From Vreelandella neptunia (GTDB lineage Bacteria; Pseudomonadota; Gammaproteobacteria; Pseudomonadales; Halomonadaceae), in the NCBI RefSeq assembly GCF_022489065.1, contig NZ_JAKVTW010000012.1, forward strand, positions 82,239 to 146,238: a stretch of DNA of 64,000 bases, read 5' to 3'. The notes below the pieces were generated by a model that was not told the DNA's origin, made no database searches, and saw only the letters and a list, made by a program, of their open reading frames with translations. Made by a program: the position numbers and the translations under genes. Of this stretch, positions 47,376 to 55,842 are shown one piece after another. The first letter of the stretch is position 1; every line of letters starts with the position of its first letter.

Positions 47376-48230
47376 ATGCGCGCGATTTTTTTGGTTGATA
47401 ACGGCTCGCTACGCCCGCAGGCAACGCTTAATTTACGCCGTCTGGCGGCCTCGCTGAGCGAGATTATTGGCGAAACCGTGCAGGCGGCCTCGCTGCTGCA
47501 CTCCAATAAGATTCCGGTGGAAGAGGTCGATGGTATTCCCGCCACGACCCTAGGTCCGGCGGCTGAACGCAGCGCCGAACAGGGGGCAACGGAGATTATC
47601 GTACTGCCGTTCTTTTTTGGCCCCAGCAAAGCGCTGACGGGCTACCTGCCCGAGCGTATGGCCACCCTGCAAGAGCGTTTTCCCCACGTTAAAGTGCGCG
47701 TAGCTCAACCCTTGGTGGATGAGTTCGGCGATAACGACCTGCGTTTAGCCCACCTGCTGGCCGATAACGTGCGTGACAAACTTCAGCCAGGGACCAAGCC
47801 GCGTGTGGCGCTGGTAGATCACGGTAGCCCAATCCCTGAAGTTACTGCCGTACGTAACCGCCTGGCGGGTCAGCTTAGCGTACTGCTTGGCGATGACGTC
47901 GCCTGTGCTGCTGCCGCCTCGATGGAGCGGCGCCAGGGCGATGAGTACCGTTTTAACGAGCCGCTACTGGAAAACTTGCTGGCGCTACCCGAGTTCAAGA
48001 CAGGCCCCGTTATCCTGGCGATGCTGTTTCTTTCGCCAGGGCGCCATGCTGGGGAGGGCGGCGATATTGCCGAAATATGTGCCGCCGCTGAACAGGAGCA
48101 TCCAGGGCTCTCCGTTACCACGACGCAACTGGTGGGAGAGCACCACGGAATTGTCGATATTTTACACTCGCGATTACGCCAAGCGCTTGATGGTCAACGT
48201 TTTCTACTCGATATCCCGGCAATCGCCTGA
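47376..48230 (+). CDS. CbiX/SirB-like chelatase-fold protein
   Basis: Protein of 284 residues with two CbiX-like domains: the first starts at AIFLVDNGSLRPQA and the second at VALVDHGSPIPE. His in each GS or HGS segment may bind metal, but the first repeat has Asn where His is usual (DNGS). It is thus like sirohydrochlorin cobalt- or ferrochelatase yet may not be catalytic in both halves. ATG 47376 follows TAGGAG. No tetrapyrrole genes are adjacent. Confidence 0.78.
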   Translation: MRAIFLVDNGSLRPQATLNLRRLAASLSEIIGETVQAASLLHSNKIPVEEVDGIPATTLGPAAERSAEQGATEIIVLPFFFGPSKALTGYLPERMATLQERFPHVKVRVAQPLVDEFGDNDLRLAHLLADNVRDKLQPGTKPRVALVDHGSPIPEVTAVRNRLAGQLSVLLGDDVACAAAASMERRQGDEYRFNEPLLENLLALPEFKTGPVILAMLFLSPGRHAGEGGDIAEICAAAEQEHPGLSVTTTQLVGEHHGIVDILHSRLRQALDGQRFLLDIPAIA

Positions 48231-48327
48231 TGTGACTAAAGTCTGATGGATGAATGCAGGCCAAATAGCGCGTAGAATCGCGAGCCTTTCTATTGATTAT
48301 CAATGACACGTTAACCGGGCTCCTTTT

Positions 48328-49914
48328 GTGATCGCAACCGCCAATATCACCATGCAGTTTGGGGCTAAGCCCCTGTTTGAAAATGTCTCCGTTAAATTCA
48401 ATAACGGCAATCGCTACGGCTTGATTGGCGCGAACGGCTGCGGCAAATCCACCTTTATGAAAATTCTCGGTGGCGATTTGGAGCCCTCTTCCGGCCAGGT
48501 GATGCTGGATAGCAGTACTCGGTTGGGTAAGCTGCGTCAGGATCAGTTTGCGTTTGAGAATGAGCGCGTCATCGACACCGTCATCATGGGCAATGTCGAG
48601 CTCTGGTCGGTGGCTGCCGAGCGCGAGCGTATTTACTCGCTTGCCGAAATGAGTGAAGAGGACGGCATGGCCGTCGCCGATCTGGAAGTGCGCTTTGCTG
48701 AGCTTGACGGTTACACCGCTGAGTCCCGCGCGGGCGAACTGCTGCTAGGTTTGGGCATTCCCATCGAGCAGCACACCGGCCCAATGAGCGAAGTCTCACC
48801 GGGTTGGAAACTGCGCGTACTGCTGGCCCAGGCGCTGTTCTCCGACCCTGATGTGCTGCTACTGGATGAGCCCACCAACCACCTGGATATCAACACCATC
48901 CGCTGGCTGGAAGACATTCTTAAAGCGCGCAGCAGCACCATGATCATCATCTCCCACGACCGCCACTTTTTGAACAGTGTCTGCACCCACATGGCGGATC
49001 TGGATTACGGCGAAATTACCCTGTTCCCGGGTAACTACGATGACTACATGACCGCCGCCACCGCAGTGCGTGAGCGTCAGCACTCGGATAACGCCAAGAA
49101 AAAAGCCCAGATTGCCGAGCTGCAGCAATTCGTTAGCCGCTTCTCCGCCAACGCCTCGAAGGCTAAGCAGGCTACCTCACGGGCGCGTCAAATCGATAAA
49201 ATCAAGCTGGAAGATATCAAGCCCTCCAGCCGGGTTAGTCCTTTTATCCGCTTTGATCAGGCCAAGAAAATCCACCGCAACGCCGTCAATGTAAATGAGA
49301 TCACTAAAGCCTACGACGGCCCGCCGCTGTTTGAACGTCTTTCTATGACGGTAGAGGCTGGCGAGCGGATTGCGATTATCGGCCCCAACGGCATCGGTAA
49401 AACCACGCTGCTGAAAACCTTGGCAGGCGAGTTGCACCCGGATTCTGGTGAGGTGAAGTGGACCGAAGCCGCTGACGTGGGTGTTTTTGCCCAGGATCAC
49501 AGCGCTGACTTTGCTGTCGACGCGACGCTGTTTGAATGGATGTCGGCATGGACGCAGGGCGGTGAGCAGGTGGTTCGCGGCGCCCTAGGGCGGATGCTGT
49601 TTTCCAGCGATGATATCGGCAAGTCGGTGAAGGTCATTTCCGGTGGCGAGCAGGGGCGCATGCTGTTCGGTAAGTTAATCCTTACTCAGCCCAACGTAAT
49701 GCTGATGGACGAGCCAACCAACCACCTGGATATGGAGTCTATCGAGGCGTTGAACCTAGCCTTGGAGAACTACCCAGGCACGCTGCTGTTTGTTAGCCAC
49801 GACCGTGAGTTTGTGTCATCGCTAGCCACGCGCATTATTGATATGCAGCCGGAAGGCATTGTCGATTTCAGCGGCAGCTACGATGACTACCTGCGCAGTC
49901 AGGGCGTTGTCTAA
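48328..49914 (+). CDS. ybiT: ABC-F ATPase, YbiT type
   Basis: Ribosome-associated ATPase of 528 residues with two ABC domains and no membrane part. Domain 1 has Walker [10 protein letters not shown], the unusual signature VSPGWKLR (also known in YbiT) and [11 protein letters not shown]. The linker P-site arm (about 245-315) is Lys/Arg-rich. Domain 2 has [17 protein letters not shown] and [14 protein letters not shown] proteins act in translation, probably rescuing or throttling ribosomes. Start is GTG 48328. Confidence 0.92.
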   Translation: MIATANITMQFGAKPLFENVSVKFNNGNRYGLIGANGCGKSTFMKILGGDLEPSSGQVMLDSSTRLGKLRQDQFAFENERVIDTVIMGNVELWSVAAERERIYSLAEMSEEDGMAVADLEVRFAELDGYTAESRAGELLLGLGIPIEQHTGPMSEVSPGWKLRVLLAQALFSDPDVLLLDEPTNHLDINTIRWLEDILKARSSTMIIISHDRHFLNSVCTHMADLDYGEITLFPGNYDDYMTAATAVRERQHSDNAKKKAQIAELQQFVSRFSANASKAKQATSRARQIDKIKLEDIKPSSRVSPFIRFDQAKKIHRNAVNVNEITKAYDGPPLFERLSMTVEAGERIAIIGPNGIGKTTLLKTLAGELHPDSGEVKWTEAADVGVFAQDHSADFAVDATLFEWMSAWTQGGEQVVRGALGRMLFSSDDIGKSVKVISGGEQGRMLFGKLILTQPNVMLMDEPTNHLDMESIEALNLALENYPGTLLFVSHDREFVSSLATRIIDMQPEGIVDFSGSYDDYLRSQGVV

Positions 49915-49920
49915 ACAAAC

Positions 49921-50514
49921 TTAACCAATGATGCGTTGGTAGGTGTTATCTGTGGCGGGGTTTCGGTCAGCATCGAGTAACTGGCCCTGAAAAATCTCAG
50001 CGGCTTGCTTGGCTAAATCCACAAACACGATCATCTGCTGATTGCGGCGCTTATGCAGTGGGGGTTTGACCAGCAAGCTAATGCCTTTCACTTCGTGGTT
50101 TGAATCGCGAAAAAGATCGGGCATCTCGCCCGGTAGAAAGGCGTTGGCTATCGTCACTGGATTAGAAGGCTGCTTGCCCGGTACATGATAAACCTTGGTT
50201 AACGGGTCGTATTTGGCCTCGACTTGGCGCAGCCAATCAGTTAGCTGTTGAGTAGTGTCTGGCGAAGGGTTATCGAACACTACAAACAGCGAATGCTGTT
50301 TAAACGACGTCTTAGGTTCGTCTTTGGCCGCTGGCGGCGCTTTAGGAGCAGGCTCTAGCGTGGCGTTAGCAGCTGGTTGTTCTACAGGAGCTGACTCTTT
50401 TTTAGAACGTTTACGTCGCTGGGAGAGCATAAAATAGAAAAACAGACCCGCTGCGATCAGGCCTAAGATCAATGACCCGCCCGCCAACAGTGTCACCGTA
50501 GATGTGTTTTCCAT
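49921..50514 (-). CDS. ZipA-like membrane-anchored protein
   Basis: Protein of 197 residues. One N-terminal membrane segment (about 8-30) is followed by a basic stretch (RRKRSKK), a Pro/Ala-rich linker (about 40-70) and a globular C-terminal domain (about 72-190). Its motifs, TKVYHVPG, VTIANAFLPGEMP, GISLLVKPPLHKRRNQQMIVFVDLAKQ and LLDADRNPATDNTYQRI, follow the order of the ZipA FtsZ-binding domain. Similarity is by pattern only. A second ZipA-like paralogue or a lineage-specific divisome factor is possible. The stop is 6 bp from the ybiT stop (convergent). Confidence 0.6.
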   Translation of the reverse strand: MENTSTVTLLAGGSLILGLIAAGLFFYFMLSQRRKRSKKESAPVEQPAANATLEPAPKAPPAAKDEPKTSFKQHSLFVVFDNPSPDTTQQLTDWLRQVEAKYDPLTKVYHVPGKQPSNPVTIANAFLPGEMPDLFRDSNHEVKGISLLVKPPLHKRRNQQMIVFVDLAKQAAEIFQGQLLDADRNPATDNTYQRIIG

Positions 50515-50584
50515 CTTCCTACCCTCCCTCTTTTAAACCCAGTTAAACTCACTCTTAACGCCAAGCGTGTATGGAAAACTGCCG

Positions 50585-51052
50585 TTAGTGACGGTTCAGC
50601 CGCCAAATAGTCGCGTTCAATCCCAGTGCCAGCGCAACCCATAGCCAGTAAGGCACCATCAGCCACGCGGCTAGCGTGCTTACCTGGGAAAACAGCACAA
50701 TGGCGATCGTAATCAACCCAAGTAACACCACGATATCGACCAGCGCGGCAGCTATCTGCTTGCGCCCGAAAAACAGCCAGGACCACGCTGCATTGGCACA
50801 CAGTTGTACTGCGTAAACCGCTAAACTTGCCGTGCGCCACGCCGACTCCTCTGCCATATAGAGTCGCCATGCGGCGATGGCCATCAAAAGATAGAGTATG
50901 CCCCACGCAATAGGGAAGGCGATATCCGGCGGTGTCCAGGTCGGCTTGCGCAGTTCGCGGTACCACCCATCAGGGCGAAAACGCGCGCCGGTACTGGCGG
51001 TAAGGCCAACAAGCAAGATAGACATCAGCAGCACCAGCAGCGAACCAAGCAT
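50585..51052 (-). CDS. tspO: TspO/MBR family protein
   Basis: Membrane protein of 155 residues with five hydrophobic segments. Family motifs include ELRKPTWTPPDIAFPIAWGILYLLMA (split around the WTPP box), NAAWSWLFFG and the Trp-rich C-terminal YWLWVALALGLN. TspO binds porphyrins and responds to light or oxygen in other bacteria. It is on the same strand as the ZipA-like gene with a 70-bp gap. Confidence 0.92.
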   Translation of the reverse strand: MLGSLLVLLMSILLVGLTASTGARFRPDGWYRELRKPTWTPPDIAFPIAWGILYLLMAIAAWRLYMAEESAWRTASLAVYAVQLCANAAWSWLFFGRKQIAAALVDIVVLLGLITIAIVLFSQVSTLAAWLMVPYWLWVALALGLNATIWRLNRH

Positions 51053-51115
51053 GTATCACCTGTTATTAAAACGAAAGAATCAATAGCCTAGCAGTGTTTG
51101 CAAACAACCAGACAT

Positions 51116-51145
51116 AAAAAAAGCATCACCTAAGTGATGCTTTTT
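51116..51145. terminator. Bidirectional terminator between tspO and the ene-reductase gene
   Basis: AAAAGCATCAC (51119-51129), loop CTAA, GTGATGCTTTT (51134-51144), with A and T runs on both sides. It can end minus-strand transcripts from the ene-reductase gene. Confidence 0.85.
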
Positions 51146-51184
51146 AGCGGTAAGGGTTCAGCAATATGCTAAACGAATGCTGTC

Positions 51185-52303
51185 TTAACCCTTACGGTCA
51201 TAGCCGTTATCCATAAACGGATAGTCGGTATAGCCCTTCTCGTCACCGCCGTAGAACGTTTCGTGGTTCGGCTCGGTGAGGGGCGCGTTTACACGGAAGC
51301 GTTCCGGTAGATCCGGGTTGGCGATGTAGGGGCGGCCAAAGGCCACGGCATCAGTGGTGTTTTCGCTGATGCGTTTCTCGGCGCGCTCGGCGTCGTAGTT
51401 GCCACAGTAGATCAGGCTGCCGCTAAAGCGCTCACGCATCTGCTCGCGGAAACCGTCAGGGAAGGTAATATCACCACCGGCCCAGTTGGGTTCGTTCAGG
51501 TGCAGATAGGCAAGACCACGCTTGGAGAGCTGCTCGGCCATATAGAACGCCATTGCTTCCGGCTCGTCGTCGGTCAAGCCAAACAGTTCAATAAACGGCG
51601 TCATACGGATGCCGACTCGGTCAGCGCCGAACACATCAATCACGGCATCGACGACTTCCAGCGGGAAGCGGGCGCGATTTTCCAAAGAGCCGCCGTATTG
51701 GTCGGTACGTTTGTTAGTACCGGTCGCCAGGAACTGGTTGAGCAGGTATGCGTTTGCTGCGTGAACTTCGACCATATCGAAACCAGCGCGTTTAGCGCGC
51801 TCGGCCGCCTGGCGGTAGTCTTCGACAATGCCTGGGATCTCATCGGTCTCCAGCGCACGCGGTGTGCTGGTAGGGTGCTGACCAGCGGTGCCATCTTCAA
51901 ACTCAACGAAACACTGGGCGCCTTCGCCTTTCAAGGCACTCGGGGCTACCGGCTGTTGGCCGTCAGGTTGCACCATTTCATGAGAAACGCGCCCCACGTG
52001 CCACAGCTGCAGCGCCATACGACCACCTTTGGCGTGCACTGCATTCACAACGCCTTTCCAACCGGCTTCTTGAGCGTCGGTCCAAATGCCCGGCGTATAC
52101 ACATAGCCACGGGCAGTGGGAGAGATGTTGGTAGCTTCGCTGATTATTAGCCCAGATCCAGCGCGCTGGCCGTAATATGCTTCCTGCATCTTGCCCGGTA
52201 CGCTATCCGGCGTACGCGAACGAGTCAGCGGCGCCATGATGACGCGGTTAGGAATCGATAAGCTACCAAGATTAGTCGGTGTAAAAAGCGTTTCATACGC
52301 CAT
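51185..52303 (-). CDS. Old yellow enzyme (alkene reductase, NemA/XenA-like)
   Basis: FMN-dependent ene-reductase of 372 residues. The start TLFTPTNLGSLSIPNRVIMAPLTRSR (split) is the family N-terminus. The substrate-binding pair is VEVHAANAYLLNQFL (His and Asn), and WHVGRVSH and FGRPYIANPDLPER are also typical. Members reduce activated alkenes and nitro compounds with NADPH. An AAGGAG site lies upstream. No TetR-type regulator is adjacent. Confidence 0.93.
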   Translation of the reverse strand: MAYETLFTPTNLGSLSIPNRVIMAPLTRSRTPDSVPGKMQEAYYGQRAGSGLIISEATNISPTARGYVYTPGIWTDAQEAGWKGVVNAVHAKGGRMALQLWHVGRVSHEMVQPDGQQPVAPSALKGEGAQCFVEFEDGTAGQHPTSTPRALETDEIPGIVEDYRQAAERAKRAGFDMVEVHAANAYLLNQFLATGTNKRTDQYGGSLENRARFPLEVVDAVIDVFGADRVGIRMTPFIELFGLTDDEPEAMAFYMAEQLSKRGLAYLHLNEPNWAGGDITFPDGFREQMRERFSGSLIYCGNYDAERAEKRISENTTDAVAFGRPYIANPDLPERFRVNAPLTEPNHETFYGGDEKGYTDYPFMDNGYDRKG

Positions 52304-52421
52304 AAAGCAAACTCCTTTTAAATGCAGTCAGTTAAACAGTGGCGATCAGAATAGACCAGTTTACTAGTAAGCGCCAACTGATAAGCCATAGCATAGTTAA
52401 TGGGGACGTTGTCGGCATAAC

Positions 52422-52450
52422 AAAACCCCGCTGAGAAAATCAGGCGGGGT
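52422..52450 (-). terminator. Terminator of the gene at 52474
   Basis: On the minus strand CCCCGCCTGA pairs with TCAGCGGGG around a short loop with one bulge, followed by TTTTG. It lies about 25 bp past the stop. Confidence 0.75.
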
Positions 52451-52473
52451 TAGTTATACAGCAAAAACAAAAT

Positions 52474-52845
52474 TTAGCGTCGCATCCATAGCCAGCGGCG
52501 CTTGACGGGGGTGTCGATCTGCTGAAGGGCACTGGCCAGCGGCAGCATAATGGCGCCCAGCTGGCGATGGCAGACGGCACTGCTGAGTACGCCAGGACAC
52601 TGCTTCAGCAGCAGCTCGCACTGCTGGGCGGCCATATAGAGTTGTTCAGTAACGAGGGGGGCAAATAGAGGCTTGGATTGTTGGCAGCAGCGATTAAGCT
52701 CCCGGGACAGCATCTCAAGCATTTGGGTATCCATCCAGCAGGGCAGCGGGTCTTCCAAGCGGCCAGCGATAGAGTGCTGTACCGCTTCAAAAGAGGTGCG
52801 CAAAAACATGACTGTTTGGCGAAGTTGCCGCTGCTCGCTAGTCAT
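52474..52845 (-). CDS. Hypothetical helical protein
   Basis: Soluble, helix-rich protein of 123 residues with no recognised domain. It carries six cysteines, including CC and PCW pairs spread along the chain, and a basic C-terminus (VKRRWLWMRR). It has its own terminator and coherent codon use, so it is probably expressed. No function is claimed. Confidence 0.6.
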   Translation of the reverse strand: MTSEQRQLRQTVMFLRTSFEAVQHSIAGRLEDPLPCWMDTQMLEMLSRELNRCCQQSKPLFAPLVTEQLYMAAQQCELLLKQCPGVLSSAVCHRQLGAIMLPLASALQQIDTPVKRRWLWMRR

Positions 52846-52995
52846 CCCACTAATCCCTCACGCTGGTTGCTTCCTGTGGGCATAAGCCCAATCATCTAGC
52901 CAATAAAATAAAGAGAGTGTTTCTCATTTGCATCTAAGGCGACAATAGCGCTCCTTTATCGGCCTGTCAATGCTATGGCTATCAGGGGCAGGAAC

Positions 52996-54183
52996 CTATG
53001 AGCGCGCCTCAAACAGTTGCCAATCGTTGTTAGTGAGTGGTTTGGCCCCCTGCTCGGTTACCACCACGGTGTCGCTTATTCCTACGCCCCACTGGCCGGG
53101 TACGCGCAGGCAAAGCGGCAGGTGAAAGACCATATTGGTCTCAAAGGTGCGAGTCTGACCTTTGGCGATAAAGCCGGTACCCTCCACCCAGCTAGGCGGA
53201 AACTGTGCACCCACGGCATAACCAAATACACCGGAGAAGAAATACTGGTCGCGCTTTGGGGAGAGAAGCGCATCGGCAGCCTGAGCGGCAGCATCAAAAC
53301 TGTTGCCGGGCCGCATGGTGTCGCACAGTGCCTCAAACAGTGAAAGACAAAGATCACGTGTCTCAGAAAGGGCCGCGTTTGGAGTGCCCGTCACCGCAGT
53401 GCGCATCATGGGAGCGGTATAGCGTTGATAAGCAGCGCCGAACTCTAAGAATACTGGCTCGTTAGGCTGTATCACACGCCGCTTATGGTTAACGTGAATG
53501 ACGCCAATCCGGTGACCGCTGGTCACAATCGGCTGCAGGCTCATAAACTCGCTGCCGTTTTCCAACAGCGCTTTGGCGCCGATGGCGGCAATGTCGTTAT
53601 CGGTCATGTCGGGGCGAATGCTCTGTATCGCGGTCTCTAGGCCTAGAGCAGTGATTCGCGCGCTCTCTTGCAGCATCTCAAGTTCAGCAGGGCTTTTAAC
53701 AATTCTAATCGCATCGACTAACGCGCCTGCTTCGCAAAAGCGCTCACGGCCAATGGTCTTCAGCAGTGCATCAATCACGCCAAAGCGCAGCCCAGCACTC
53801 CAGCCATCAATACCAATCTTCTGGCAGTGGGCCAGCAGATCCGCCAATGGCGCGATGATTTCATCGAGGTTTTCCCAGCGGTAGCCGATGATCTCATCGA
53901 CCTGGGCGGTGACGACTGCCGCCCCTGTTTCAATCGAGGCGACTTGCAGCACTAACCGCTCCTGGGTGCAGACCAGGCAGGCGTGAACCGAGACTTCAAA
54001 GGTGTGATAGCCGGTGAGGTAATTAATGTCGGCGGGGTCGGTGAGCAGCAGCGCATCGAACGCTTGTTGTTCCATGGCATGGCGCACTTTAACCAGGCGC
54101 GCCTGATATTCGCCAGCGGGAAAGGGCACTTCACTCTGGGCAAGCGTTTCGGTTAGGGCTTCGCGGTAATGATGATAATCCAT
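52996..54183 (-). CDS. Creatinase/prolidase-fold (M24) hydrolase lacking metal ligands
   Basis: Protein of 395 residues. An N-terminal creatinase domain (FDALLLTDPADINYLTGY) precedes a pita-bread C-terminal domain. Most metal ligands of M24 peptidases are replaced: FLEFGAAYQRYTAPMMRT in place of D...D, GYAVGAQFPPSW in place of the His segment, and SDTVV near the last site. Known metal-free relatives are creatinase and the ectoine hydrolases DoeA/EutD, with which it shares GY-V-G-FPP-W. ATG 54183 follows GGAGG. A C-N hydrolase of an amine compound is the best guess. Confidence 0.78.
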   Translation of the reverse strand: MDYHHYREALTETLAQSEVPFPAGEYQARLVKVRHAMEQQAFDALLLTDPADINYLTGYHTFEVSVHACLVCTQERLVLQVASIETGAAVVTAQVDEIIGYRWENLDEIIAPLADLLAHCQKIGIDGWSAGLRFGVIDALLKTIGRERFCEAGALVDAIRIVKSPAELEMLQESARITALGLETAIQSIRPDMTDNDIAAIGAKALLENGSEFMSLQPIVTSGHRIGVIHVNHKRRVIQPNEPVFLEFGAAYQRYTAPMMRTAVTGTPNAALSETRDLCLSLFEALCDTMRPGNSFDAAAQAADALLSPKRDQYFFSGVFGYAVGAQFPPSWVEGTGFIAKGQTRTFETNMVFHLPLCLRVPGQWGVGISDTVVVTEQGAKPLTNNDWQLFEARS

Positions 54184-54253
54184 AGCGACCTCCAATATTT
54201 AGGTAAGGTCAGTATAGGCCTCTGCCAGGAGCTCGCTTTTTTCTCCATCAACG

Positions 54254-54994
54254 CTAGCGGGTGAGCAAAAATATCCCCTGCAGAAAGTAGAAAACCCCAA
54301 TACCGGTCACGATCCAGCGAGTCCAGGTGCGGAAGTTGGCATCGGTGAGGCGGTGTAAAATGCGGTTACCCGCTTGAGTGCCGAGCATGGCAAACGGCGC
54401 TGCTAGCAGCACAATGCCCCACTCGCCAGCGCTAAGTGCCATGGCGGCACCCAGGTAGAAGAGTATTTTAATACTGTGCGCCACTACCTGAATCATCGCC
54501 TTGGTGGCCACCACTTGGCGGCGATCCATACGTGAGCGCACAAAGAAGATATCGATCAGCGGCCCGGAAACCCCCGCCGCAATCGTTAAGCCACCAGAAG
54601 CAATGCCGCAACACACTGCGTGACTAGCGCGATTGGCATCCAGGTGAAACCAGCGCTTCGGCATCCACACCAATATCGGCATCAAACCAATCAAAATCGA
54701 GACGCTGGCGGCGTTGGGGCTGTAATTGAATAGCAGCAGTAGGCCTGCGGCGCTCAGTACACCCAGCGTCATAAAAAAGACGATGCGCCAGACAATATAG
54801 CGCCGCGAAAGCCATGCTCGTGAGCCATTCGCGGTGAGCTGTATTACGCCGTGCACCGCCATTGCAGTGCCCGCAGGGAAAATCAGCAGTAGAAACCACA
54901 GCAGTACCAAACCGCCCGCCATGCCAAATACGCCAGAAAGCATAGAGGTGAAAAACACCACGCTAACCAGGGCCGCACCTATCCATAGTGACAT
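54254..54994 (-). CDS. TauE/SafE family permease
   Basis: Membrane protein of 246 residues with about eight hydrophobic segments. The first repeat motif is SGVFGMAGGLVLLWFLLLIF and the second is GGLTIAAGVSGPLID. It lies on the same strand as the M24 hydrolase with a 70-bp gap, so the pair may form a unit that moves and hydrolyses or exports a product. Cargo unknown. Confidence 0.83.
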   Translation of the reverse strand: MSLWIGAALVSVVFFTSMLSGVFGMAGGLVLLWFLLLIFPAGTAMAVHGVIQLTANGSRAWLSRRYIVWRIVFFMTLGVLSAAGLLLLFNYSPNAASVSILIGLMPILVWMPKRWFHLDANRASHAVCCGIASGGLTIAAGVSGPLIDIFFVRSRMDRRQVVATKAMIQVVAHSIKILFYLGAAMALSAGEWGIVLLAAPFAMLGTQAGNRILHRLTDANFRTWTRWIVTGIGVFYFLQGIFLLTR

Positions 54995-55004
54995 CGTCTA
55001 TCCC

Positions 55005-55697
55005 TTAACTACGGCAAAATGGCCAGACCTGATAAAACTTGCGGCACTGAAACTCCGCTTCGCAGGCGTTGAGCTGGGATTGATAGCGATTAGCGCGGGC
55101 CGCCACTTCACGACCTGCCCTCAATACCTGCGGTTTGCCGCGATACGTGCCGCGTTGATAGCCGCCAGCGCCTTCGTGATAGGCGTAATAGAGGTGCTCA
55201 GGATTACTGAGTGATATACCCGCCTGCTGCTGAGAGCGGCGGTTATACCAGCCAATAAAATCCGTGGCGTGTTTCATATGGGTACGTCGCGAGAAGAGGC
55301 TGCCTGCTTGATCTTCATACTCTTCCCATACAGGGTCTTGGGCCTGAGCATAGCCTTTGGCAGAGGAAGGACGCGGGCCTGGGATAAAGCCTAAGTAGTA
55401 TTTGCGATCAGGACGAATATGGCTGCGAAACGAGGACTCCTGCTGAATAAACGACATCTGGGTGGCAATTGGCGTCCCCCATTTCTCCTGGGACTCCTGG
55501 GCGTAGTCGTACCAACTAGGCTGCTCGCGGAATATCTCGCAGATATTGCTTTGATCCTGGGGCGGGTTGGGGGCAAAGGTGGCACAGCCAGAGAGAACCA
55601 GGATGAAACTCAGCGCTACCCACAAACGAAGCCTAGTGAACGCCGAGGGCAGAGCAGGCAAGAAGTGTGAAGAAAAACTATCAACAGGGCGGTACAT
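55005..55697 (-). CDS. Lipoprotein lytic transglycosylase (SLT family)
   Basis: Cell-wall enzyme of 230 residues. A signal peptide with lipobox LSGC (Cys38) anchors it in the outer membrane. The SLT domain shows the catalytic Glu in SFIQQESSFRS, KGYAQAQDPVWEEY, then YYAYHEGAGGYQRGTY. It cleaves peptidoglycan to 1,6-anhydro-muropeptides. AAGGA lies 9 nt before the ATG, and the DnaA-box-like array starts immediately upstream, reaching into the leader. The stop lies 10 bp from the downstream TauE start. Confidence 0.9.
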   Translation of the reverse strand: MYRPVDSFSSHFLPALPSAFTRLRLWVALSFILVLSGCATFAPNPPQDQSNICEIFREQPSWYDYAQESQEKWGTPIATQMSFIQQESSFRSHIRPDRKYYLGFIPGPRPSSAKGYAQAQDPVWEEYEDQAGSLFSRRTHMKHATDFIGWYNRRSQQQAGISLSNPEHLYYAYHEGAGGYQRGTYRGKPQVLRAGREVAARANRYQSQLNACEAEFQCRKFYQVWPFCRS

Positions 55698-55705
55698 ATA
55701 AGTCC

Positions 55706-55792
55706 TTATGGATAAATTCTTGTGGTTAAGCGCTTGTGGGTAAGTTCTTGTGGATAATTTTTGTGAATAAGTACTGGAAAGCCTGTGGGTAA
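55706..55792. repeat. Array of six DnaA-box-like repeats
   Basis: Ten-base units lie at 55706 (TTATGGATAA), 55720 (TTGTGGTTAA), 55734 (TTGTGGGTAA), 55748 (TTGTGGATAA), 55761 (TTGTGAATAA) and 55783 (CTGTGGGTAA). The first four are exactly 14 bp apart. Read on the minus strand, units 4 and 5 are perfect DnaA boxes (TTATNCACA) and the rest have one mismatch. They sit in the promoter/leader of the transglycosylase gene. No dnaA, dnaN or gidA gene is near, so this is not a recognised oriC. Confidence 0.7.
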
Positions 55793-55842
55793 GCCGTGAA
55801 TTCTTTTCTTATCATTCAAAAGGCCGAGAATGAGAAACAGCC

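Noticed and set aside
51500..52150. A 216-codon plus-strand frame opposite the ene-reductase gene.
   Set aside because: Antisense shadow of a well-conserved enzyme; no supporting motifs.
55706..55792. A CRISPR array.
   Set aside because: The units are 10-14 bp with no spacer-repeat pattern and no cas genes nearby.
55700..55800. A chromosomal replication origin.
   Set aside because: Only DnaA-box-like repeats are present. No dnaA, dnaN, gyrB, rpmH or gidA genes and no clear AT-rich unwinding element with flanking structure are near.
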